This document shows, piece after piece, positions 14,613 through 21,900 of a stretch of 25,301 bases of DNA. The DNA comes from an uncultured bacterium (lineage in GTDB: Bacteria; Actinomycetota; Coriobacteriia; Coriobacteriales; Eggerthellaceae). Positions within the stretch are counted from its first letter, which is position 1, and each line of letters opens with the position of its first letter. The position numbers and the translations under genes are program-made. The DNA lies in NCBI GenBank assembly GCA_905214325.1, contig CAJMLT010000022.1, positions 1 through 25,301 on the forward strand. The letters are read 5' to 3'. The notes beneath the pieces are model-generated. The model worked only from the letters and a program-made list of their open reading frames with translations, did no database searches and had not been told where the DNA came from.

Positions 14613-16130
14613 ATGTGGCCCCGATTCTCCCTTTATGACTTGCGCGTCATCGGGCATTATCTCGGCGTGCTCACGTCTTTTTTCTCTTTGGCGCTCTTGG
14701 CTCCGCTGATCACGGCTCTCATCTTCCAGGAATGGGAAGCGGCATCGCGCTATCTGTTGGGAGTAGGCGTGGCCCTTATCGTCGGGTCGGGATTGCGTAT
14801 GTTGCGCGTCCAGCCCGGGCGGCTCACCTTCCAGCAGGCGTTCGCGGTTACGGGGTTCGCGTGGATGTTCCTTGCCTTCATCGCTTCGGTTCCCCTGTTT
14901 CTCTCCGGTCATTACGGATCATACCTCGACGCTCTTTTCGAAGGGGTGTCGGGTTTGACCACCACCGGCGCGTCCCTCGTGGTGGATCTGGACCACATGT
15001 CGTATGCGGATAACATGTGGCGCTTCGTCATGCATTTCATCGGCGGTCTGGGATTGATCGTCATCGCCCTTTCGCTGGGCGTTTTGGGTAAGGGGTCTTC
15101 GGGCCTCTACTCCACCGAAGGGCGCAGCGAACATGTGCTACCCAACGTGGTCAACACCACGCGTCTCATCGCCACCATCGCCCTTGCCGTCGTCGGGGTG
15201 GCGACGGTCGTGCTCACCGTGTTTTGTTTCGCCTCCGGTATGGAGCCGGTGAGGGCGTTCCTTCATTCGCTGTGGGTGTCGGTCTCCGGTTTCATGACGG
15301 CGGGATTCGCACCCACGAGTCAGTCGATCATGTATTATCACTCCTTTGCCCTCGAGGTCGTCTGTATCGTGTTGATGATCTTCGGCATCATCAATTTCGG
15401 TTTGCTCGTCGAAGTGTGGCGGGGTAACACGAAGGCGTTTTTCAAAGATCTCGAAATCCGTACTGCGGTTATCTGGCTGGTCATCACCTGTCTGGTGTTC
15501 ATGGCGTCCCTCAGCGCCACGAATATGTTCTCCGATCTACCCGCCATGTTGCGCAGGGGAACCTTCATGATGATTTCCGCCGCCACGACGACGGGATTCC
15601 AGGTCATCACCAACAATCAGATAACCACCGTCATATCGTCGGGTGCCCTTCTGATTCTTGCTCTGCTGATGGCCGTCGGTGGTTCGAGCGGCAGTACGGC
15701 CGGTGGTATGAAGTTGCTCCGCATCGGTTTGATCGCGAAGTCGGTCGTCGCCACGATCAAAGAAGCGCTCGCCCCCGATTCGGCGCGGGTGTCGGTCGTG
15801 TATACGCACATCCGGAAAAATGTTCTTACCACCGACGTGGTCAAAAGCGCCATGACGGTATCGGCTCTGTTCGTTCTCACGTATCTTCTGGGGTCTCTCG
15901 CCGGGCTTCTGCATGGCTACGAAGCGACGTCGGCCATTTTCGAATCGGTTGCCATGGCTTCCAACGGTGGTCTTTCTTCGGGAATACTTTCGCGTGGTAT
16001 GCCGCCGACTCTCGAGGTGGTCTATATTCTGGAAATGTGGGCGGGTCGTCTTGAATTCATCACGCTACTCGCGTTGTTGGTGAAAATCGTGGTCTCGCTC
16101 GTGCCGCGTCGGAAAACGGGGTCGAAATGA
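14613..16130 (+). CDS. trkH: TrkH-family potassium uptake membrane subunit
   Basis: This is the channel-like subunit of a Trk/Ktr K+ transporter. The 505 residues contain about ten membrane segments arranged as four M1-P-M2 units. The four pore loops carry their filter glycines: GLTTTGAS near 115, SGFMTAGFAP near 230, SAATTTGFQV near 330 and ASNGGLSSG near 450. GGSSGSTAGGMK near 355 is a further hallmark of the family. The ATG has a weak GAGG site about 11 bases upstream. The regulatory nucleotide-binding partner (TrkA/KtrA) is not in the window. The stop overlaps the next gene by four bases (ATGA). Confidence 0.93.
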   Translation: MWPRFSLYDLRVIGHYLGVLTSFFSLALLAPLITALIFQEWEAASRYLLGVGVALIVGSGLRMLRVQPGRLTFQQAFAVTGFAWMFLAFIASVPLFLSGHYGSYLDALFEGVSGLTTTGASLVVDLDHMSYADNMWRFVMHFIGGLGLIVIALSLGVLGKGSSGLYSTEGRSEHVLPNVVNTTRLIATIALAVVGVATVVLTVFCFASGMEPVRAFLHSLWVSVSGFMTAGFAPTSQSIMYYHSFALEVVCIVLMIFGIINFGLLVEVWRGNTKAFFKDLEIRTAVIWLVITCLVFMASLSATNMFSDLPAMLRRGTFMMISAATTTGFQVITNNQITTVISSGALLILALLMAVGGSSGSTAGGMKLLRIGLIAKSVVATIKEALAPDSARVSVVYTHIRKNVLTTDVVKSAMTVSALFVLTYLLGSLAGLLHGYEATSAIFESVAMASNGGLSSGILSRGMPPTLEVVYILEMWAGRLEFITLLALLVKIVVSLVPRRKTGSK

Positions 16131-16717
16131 AGCAGCATTCCGGTCGGCATATCTTTGACGCGCCTATCGCCGCGGTGTGTGCGGTGGTGTTGTGTCTGGT
16201 GCTGCTTCCCGCTGTTGCCTTCGCCGACGGTAACAAAGTGAATACCAACCAGTTACCCGACAGTTCGTTTCTCTATGACACCGACCTCGCCGAATTGGCG
16301 CAAGCCGATTCCTACCACGACAAGCAGACCGTGCAGGTGCGCGGCGAAGTGGTGGGCGACCGCATCAGCGATGAAGTCAACGGCGATGAGTGTTGGATAT
16401 CGCTCCAAGATGATGACGAGCTGAACCCGGTCACCGTTCCGATACTCATGACCAAGGAACAAGCCGAGGTGATCGACCACTATGGTCGCTACGGCGTTCG
16501 AGGCACGACCCTCCAGGTCCGGGGCACCTATTATCTCGATTGTGTCGACCATCAGGGCTTGAGTGATATCCATGCCGAAGAGGTGAGTGTCGTTACGCCG
16601 GGGAAGGATGATCCCCTTGCCGTCAACCCGGTCGTTTTGTCGGCGGGTGTCCTCAGCGTGCTTTTGGGCGGGGTGCTCCTCGTTGTGTATTATCGCTGGC
16701 GCGAGAGGATGCGATAG
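16127..16717 (+). CDS. Exported, membrane-anchored protein with OB-fold-like core, 196 aa
   Basis: I cannot name a family with certainty. The protein begins with a signal sequence or anchor (about residues 8-33, ending VAFADG). Its extracytoplasmic domain (about 34-160) has alternating strands such as KQTVQVRGEVVGDRI, CWISLQDDDE and TTLQVRGTYY, a pattern like nucleic-acid- or sugar-binding OB folds. A C-terminal membrane helix (about 167-190) is followed by a basic tail, so both ends should lie at the membrane. Its ATG overlaps the trkH stop (ATGA) and rsgA starts right after its stop, so all three are probably co-translated. A structural or accessory role near the transporter is inferred only from position. 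Confidence 0.8.
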   Translation: MKQHSGRHIFDAPIAAVCAVVLCLVLLPAVAFADGNKVNTNQLPDSSFLYDTDLAELAQADSYHDKQTVQVRGEVVGDRISDEVNGDECWISLQDDDELNPVTVPILMTKEQAEVIDHYGRYGVRGTTLQVRGTYYLDCVDHQGLSDIHAEEVSVVTPGKDDPLAVNPVVLSAGVLSVLLGGVLLVVYYRWRERMR

Positions 16718-17692
16718 ATGCAGGGCGTGGTGATCAAGCTGGACCGTGGTTTCCCCTTGGTGCGTCTCGAGGGTGGTCGTGAAATCCGCTGCGAACACGC
16801 GACCACGTTCGCAAAGGGCGCCGAGGTGCGACCTGTGGTGGGGGATCGTGTTGAAGTGGATCTGCCCGATGTGCACGATAAGGGCATCATCGCCGAAATT
16901 CTTCCCCGCACAACACAGTTCATCCGCAAAGACCCCACCGAACGTGCGCTCCCCCAAACGCTCGCAGCCAATTTCGATGTCGTGCTGGTGGCTCAACCCA
17001 TCGAGGATATCAACGATCGTCGCCTCGAGCGTGAATTGGTGCTGGCCCATGAAACGGGTGCGGAAGTGGCCGTCGTGCTGACCAAGGCGGATCTTGCGGC
17101 AAGCAGGGATGCGGTTGCCGCCGTGCGTGAACGTATCCGTTGCCTCGCAGGGAAAGACAAGGTGCTGGTCGTTTCAGAAAAAGACCCCGAATCCCTAGAG
17201 GACCTGAAGGGGTTTCTCGCGCAGGGAGAAAAGACGGCGGTTCTCATCGGGCGCAGTGGCGTGGGGAAATCAAGCCTGGTCAACATGATGGTCGGCTACG
17301 ATCTTCAGAGCACCACACCCGTTCGAGAAAAGGACGGCAAAGGGCGTCACACCACCGTTTCACGTGAAATCATCGATCTTCCTTCGGGCGGAGCGTTGAT
17401 CGACATGCCGGGGGTGAGGGGATTGGGTCTTTGGGATGCCGAAGAAGGTATAGAAGCGGCCTTCTCCGATGTCGAATCCCTGGCAGAGACGTGCCGTTTC
17501 CGGGACTGCACGCATACCACCGAACCGGGTTGTGCGGTGAGGAAGGCCGTTGAGGATGGGGCATTGTCGCCACAGCGTCTCGAATCCTATGTGCGTCTGA
17601 AGGAGGAGAGCGATTCCGTGCGTCGTCGCCGAGAAGAAGCCGATCGCATCCGAACCCGCCGCGGGCATCCCCGTCGGCGCTCCCATCCCTAA
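16718..17692 (+). CDS. rsgA: Ribosome small subunit GTPase RsgA
   Basis: RsgA helps late maturation of the 30S ribosomal subunit. The 324-residue protein has the family's three parts: an N-terminal OB fold (1-75); a circularly permuted GTPase domain with G4 (TKAD, 122-125) before G1 (GRSGVGKSS, 178-186) and G3 (DMPG, 229-232); and a C-terminal zinc finger. The zinc ligands are visible as Cys259, Cys264, His266 and Cys272 in the CRFRDCTHTTEPGC stretch. The ATG directly follows the upstream stop codon, with GAGAGG about nine bases before it. The tail is rich in Arg, as usual for RNA binding. Coupling with trkH is likely a matter of shared transcription, not function. Confidence 0.96.
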   Translation: MQGVVIKLDRGFPLVRLEGGREIRCEHATTFAKGAEVRPVVGDRVEVDLPDVHDKGIIAEILPRTTQFIRKDPTERALPQTLAANFDVVLVAQPIEDINDRRLERELVLAHETGAEVAVVLTKADLAASRDAVAAVRERIRCLAGKDKVLVVSEKDPESLEDLKGFLAQGEKTAVLIGRSGVGKSSLVNMMVGYDLQSTTPVREKDGKGRHTTVSREIIDLPSGGALIDMPGVRGLGLWDAEEGIEAAFSDVESLAETCRFRDCTHTTEPGCAVRKAVEDGALSPQRLESYVRLKEESDSVRRRREEADRIRTRRGHPRRRSHP

Positions 17693-17764
17693 GTTTCCCG
17701 TTGTAGGTTGCGGTTTCCGTTCGGTGCGTTTGCGCCGTATGATTCGAGCAAGACCCGAAGGGAA

Positions 17765-17773
17765 TGATATACT
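17765..17773 (+). promoter_or_regulatory. Extended -10 promoter of the queT gene
   Basis: The plus strand reads TGATATACT, a TGn extended -10 with TATACT. No good -35 is present, as is common for extended -10 promoters. Transcription from here would leave a leader of about 85 bases. Confidence 0.5.
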
Positions 17774-17847
17774 GATCCGCGTCCGTACACCGTTGGGCCC
17801 TGTGCGGATCGTTTATTCGTTGCCCATAGCCCGTGGCCATAGCCACG
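17774..17847 (+). promoter_or_regulatory. Structured leader of the QueT-family gene, possible riboswitch
   Basis: Two stems can be drawn. GATCCGC (17774-17780) pairs perfectly with GCGGATC (17804-17810) around a 23-base loop. CGTGGC (17832-17837) pairs with GCCACG (17842-17847) around CATA. The AAAAGGAG ribosome binding site follows the second stem by a few bases. The order of stem, linker, hairpin and adjacent ribosome binding site recalls the layout of preQ1-II RNAs, which sit before this same transporter family in streptococci. I could not find a loop segment that would pair with the ribosome binding site, so identity is open. Confidence 0.35.
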
Positions 17848-17863
17848 TGGAAAAGGAGTTCCC

Positions 17864-18445
17864 ATGAAACAGACGTCCTATGTGGCGCAGGCTGGAATGA
17901 TAGCTGCGCTCTACGCAACCGCGACCGTTATCGCCTTACTTTTTCTGCAAGGGTTGGCGTGGGGTCCCGTTCAGTTTCGCATATCCGAAGCCCTTACAGT
18001 CGTCGCGCTGCTTACCCGCGCCGCCATCCCGGGCCTGACGATCGGCTGCGTCATCGCCAACGTAGTGGCTCTCGTCATCAATGGCACGGGAGCCCTGGGT
18101 TTGCTCGATGTCGCTTTCGGCGCATTGGCAACGTTTCTTGCGGCGCTGTGGTGCTATCACTTTCGTGACCGTGAGGGGATAGCGTTGTTGGGTCCCGTGA
18201 TCATGAATGCCCTTATCGTGCCGGCCTATCTGCCTATTCTGTTGCAGGGCTTGGGTTTTTACACCATACCCTTTACCGCCATCGATCTCGATGGGGCCTA
18301 TTGGGCCATGTATCTGTTCGGGTTCGTGGCGACGGGCATTGGAGAGGCGATTGTGATGTATTGCCTCGGGTTGCCGCTGCTGCGCGCGATCAAGAAGCAC
18401 GGCGGCAACGACTGGGATGTTCTTGACGTCCGCCCGAAAGCATAA
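17864..18445 (+). CDS. queT: QueT-family ECF transporter S component (queuosine precursor uptake)
   Basis: QueT proteins are substrate-binding membrane subunits of energy-coupling factor transporters thought to import queuosine precursors. The 193 residues form about six membrane helices. The family signature is near the N-terminus, with the stretch WGPVQFRISEALTVVALLT (about 33-51), and the C-terminus is cytosolic with ...LRAIKKHGGN. The ATG follows a strong AAAAGGAG. The ATPase and T subunits of the ECF module are not in the window and are often shared from elsewhere in the genome. It appears to be a single gene with its own extended -10 promoter and a folded leader. The substrate is inferred from the family. 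Confidence 0.85.
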   Translation: MKQTSYVAQAGMIAALYATATVIALLFLQGLAWGPVQFRISEALTVVALLTRAAIPGLTIGCVIANVVALVINGTGALGLLDVAFGALATFLAALWCYHFRDREGIALLGPVIMNALIVPAYLPILLQGLGFYTIPFTAIDLDGAYWAMYLFGFVATGIGEAIVMYCLGLPLLRAIKKHGGNDWDVLDVRPKA

Positions 18446-18524
18446 TCAAGAGCCGTTCTAGCCGAAAGAACTTCGTGCAGGCGTGGTTCACTCAAGCAAC
18501 CATGCTCCGCCTACAGGTATTTCC

Positions 18525-18584
18525 TACGCTGACGCTTTGGGCGTTAAGAACAAAATCAGGAACTACATGGAGGTGCTTTTGCGA
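18525..18584 (+). pseudogene. Remnant of an AbiEi-like antitoxin gene, 3' end
   Basis: The frame encodes YADALGVKNKIRNYMEVLL, which resembles the C-terminal end of type IV antitoxins of the AbiEi family as I remember it; I could not search. The position where I would expect the stop reads CGA (18582-18584), one transition from TGA. No start or body of the gene remains upstream, where queT ends at 18445. Confidence 0.4.
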
Positions 18585-18703
18585 AAACGGTTAACGCCAT
18601 GCAGCTTAAAGCGGTCATCAGTAAAAGGGCTAGAGAGCTTGGGCTTATTTCGAAACGTGAAATCGGGAAAAAGAGAATAGTTCGGTCCCCTTTGAGAGGT
18701 TGA
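18581..18703 (+). pseudogene. Remnant of an AbiEii-like toxin gene, 5' end
   Basis: In a frame overlapping the antitoxin remnant, GCG-AAA-ACG leads into KTVNAMQLKAVISKRARELG, like the N-terminus of AbiEii nucleotidyltransferase toxins. An intact pair usually overlaps by ATGA; here those four bases read GCGA, so the same two changes would have removed both the antitoxin stop and the toxin start. The frame ends at 18703, after some 34 residues past the Met, against about 250-300 in the intact family. The nucleotidyltransferase motif is missing. Confidence 0.4.
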
Positions 18704-18730
18704 CGGCAAAGGGGGCCGTTGTCGTTGTTG

Positions 18731-18766
18731 CTTGGTACGGTTGTGGTACGCAGGTAGGTGTAGGGT
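18731..18766 (+). promoter_or_regulatory. Tandem TGGTACG motif upstream of the surface-protein gene
   Basis: TGGTACG occurs at 18733-18739 and again at 18744-18750, an 11-base period, followed by GTAGGGT at 18760-18766. The whole block matches 5799-5834 at about 28 of 40 positions with identical spacing. It ends 83 bases before the ATG at 18850. It may be an operator or part of an unusual promoter; no standard -35/-10 pair was convincing here. Confidence 0.4.
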
Positions 18767-18849
18767 GCCTTCTGAATAGGGTTCACCTTGTCGATTTGCA
18801 TGTCGATGAGAGTGGATCTTGCAGAGTTACCTACCGAAGGACATGTGCC

Positions 18850-18969
18850 ATGCGCAATATTCAAGACATTCAGGGCAACTCATCCCATCGTGATGAAATG
18901 TGCGGGGGGGGGGGGCTCTCTAAGGCCTTCGCCTGCTGCTTCGGAGACGCTGGTCCGTATACCGCGTAA
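18850..18969 (+). other. Short reading frame from the best start of the surface-protein gene (OFF-state product)
   Basis: The ATG at 18850 has a GAAGGA site eight bases upstream, the best start in the region. Read with the 12-G run as given, it makes 39 residues (MRNIQDIQGN..., ending GDAGPYTA) and stops at 18967-18969, just where the signal peptide of the large protein begins in the next frame. With 11 or 14 G, the same start would run into the large frame. Confidence 0.6.
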
Positions 18970-21900
18970 AGCGCTCAATATCGCGCTGACGATCATCTTG
19001 GTCATCGGCCTCATGCCGGTGTTACCTTCCGCCCAAGCGCAGGCAGCCGAGGCCGCAACACCCGTCGAAGCCGCCCTGACCGCCGATCTTGGAGCCGACT
19101 GGTTCACGAACACCGTTGTGACCGACAAGGCCAGTGTTTCCAGTATCGAGTTCACCACCGTTGCTCCGGATTCTTACTCTACCAGCTGGGATGCGTCGGC
19201 GTCCGATGCTGGTACCATCAAAGCCTACGCGGTGCCCAACCGTTCCGATTCGACCCTATACGATATAAAACTCGTGGGGCCATCCACGATATTCGCCCCG
19301 GCGGATGCGACGAGCCTATTCGCGGATTTTACGGTGTGCACCTCTATCGATTTCAAAGGCATGCTCAACACCTCCAACGTGACTAATATGAATTCCCTGT
19401 TCTACCGGTGTCTAGCTCTTGAATCGCTCGACCTATCATCTTTCGACACCTCCAACGTGACGAGCATGAGGTATCTGCTTTACTTCTGTCAGACGCTTTC
19501 CTCACTCGACATATCGTCTTTCGATACCTCTAAGGTGACGGACATGTACACCATGTTCTATGGTTGCTTGGTCCTACCCGAGCCCGACCTGACGGTGCTC
19601 GATACCTCCAATGTGACGAATATGGAATATATGTTCCGGTATTGTAAAGCCTTCAAATCGCTCGACCTGTCGCTTTTCAACACCTCCAAGGTGAAGAATA
19701 TGGGCGGCATGTTCGACAGTTGTAGTGGCTTGACATCGCTCGACCTGTCATCTTTCGACACCTCCAACGTGACGAAGATGGACTACATGTTCACCGGCTG
19801 CACTCAGCTCAAATCGCTCGACCTGTCATCTTTCGACACCTCCAACGTGACGCTTATGATGGGTATGTTCCAGAATGATTACTACCTCGCCGCGCTCGAT
19901 CTGTCGTCCTTCGATACCTCCAAAGTGTCGGATACGGGCACAAACAGTATGTTCAAGAGTTGTGGTGCCAACTTGTCTGCGTCTACAACGGTGTGCTGCA
20001 GAACCGATGAGGACAAGACGAAGCTCAGCGCTTCAAGTGACTGCTCGGTTCCCGAAGAAAACTTCATTGGTCCAAGTGGTGTGGTGTTCAACGTGAACAC
20101 GCCCGCCGGTGAAGGAGTGCCTACCGCCCCCGTGCCGTCGTCTCTCAGTGGCGTGCAGGCCGGCACGGCGATCACCCAGCCCGAAACCGCCGACATGAAG
20201 ATTCCCGGCTGGACCTTCGGCGGTTGGTACAAGGATGCTGCTTGCACTTCGGGTCAAGAGTGGGATTTTGCGACCGATACCATGCCGGATGTTGCCCTGA
20301 TGCTCCATGCCAAATGGACGCAGAACGAATACACCGTTCACTATGACATGAACGATGACGATTCTGCTTCCAAGGCGACCCCCGCATCCATCGATGATGC
20401 AACGGGACTTCACTGGAAAGACAACAGTACCGTTCCTGCTGCCGCTCCAACCCGCGCAGGTTACAAGTTCAACGGTTGGATGGTCGAGGGCGATAGCACT
20501 ACTACGCGGTATTCCGCCGGCTCAAAGGTACTCTATTCCGCCCTTGTCGGTAGGGTATCCGGTGACGACAAGACGGCCGAGATCACCTTGAAAGCCGTGT
20601 GGACTCTTCGCACCGATGTGAAAATCACACTGAACGCCAACGGGTCTACGGCTGCCCCCGCAACCATCGAGGGCCAGCCCACCAAATCATACGAGAACCA
20701 GACGAGCTTCGAGTTGCGTAACTATCCGGCTCCGACCCGCGCAGGATACGAATTCCAAGGCTGGTCCGAGAAGAAGTCATCCGCCGAAGCCATATACGAC
20801 CCCAGTACGGGAATCGACTATTCCCCGCGCATGAGTATCGACGTGCCCGGTCTGTCGGAAGACGTTAAGGAAGTAACGTACTACGCCATTTGGAAAGCGC
20901 TCGACATCAACGTTGAGTACAATCTGATGGGCGGCAAGCTTCCCGCCACCGCCGATCTCCAATTCCACGGCAACCCGGGTGATGCCTACACCACGCCTGC
21001 CACCCCCACGCGTGTCGGCTATACCTTCCAGGGTTGGTTCACCTCTCCCAATAAAAACACCGACGATTACAAGGCAACCGGCTTGGGCACCATTCCCACT
21101 ATGGACGTGGTGTATTACGCCCAGTGGAAGGCAAACGAAGTCGAGGTGGTCTTGGTGGCGGATAAGGCCACACCTGCGCTGCAGAGCAAGCAAGGCACCT
21201 ATGCCGACGTGCTGGCGTACGAACTTCCCGTCAAGGATGGCTATACCTTCGTCGGCTGGAAGAAACGCGGTGAATCCGACGACACGGCCAAGTTCTTCTT
21301 GAGCTACCCCGAGGAGTCCACCACCTATGAGGCAGTATTCGAACTCAATAATGTCGTGGTGGCCTATGATCCAAACGGCGGCAAGTGGAAAGACACCGAT
21401 CTCAAGCCCGGAACGACCGAAAAGGAAGATGGCATCCGCAAGGGCGACTACCTTGATTCGTATGCTTCGGTTGTGGTTCCCACACGTGAGGGCTATGTGT
21501 TCAAGGGTTGGTACACCAGCCTAGATCATTCCACCTCTGCGCCGACGGCCCTTACCATTCCAAAGCAAAGCGTTACCTACTATGCGTATTGGGAGAAGCG
21601 CACCGACATCGAAATAACGCTGCTGGCTCCCGATGCCGAAGATGCCTCCCTCAAGCAGCAGGTGCTTGAGAACGGCACCTTCGAGGAAGCGGTGCTCTAC
21701 ACCACGCCGCTTCGCGACGGTTACGCCTTCGTGGGTTGGAAACTCCCCGGTACCGCCGACTCCACGGCTGAAATGTCTTTGACCTATCCTGCCGAAAACG
21801 CAACGTATGAGGCGGTATGGAAAGAAGGAGCATCAGCCGTTCTGTACAACGCCGAGGGTGGCACCTGGAAGAAAACCGCAACACCAACCGAATCCGGTGT

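Noticed and set aside
18703..18730. ACGGC/GCCGT hairpin as a terminator
   Set aside because: Only five base pairs and no T run follow it; there is also no intact gene just upstream that needs it.
18556..18864. 102-codon open frame on the minus strand in the region without genes
   Set aside because: It crosses the AbiE-like remnants and the tandem motif, and has no motif and no convincing ribosome binding site.
19346..19972. Regular 78-bp repeats that could suggest a CRISPR or satellite array
   Set aside because: The repeats are in frame, code for BspA/DUF285 units and have no unique spacers between identical short repeats.
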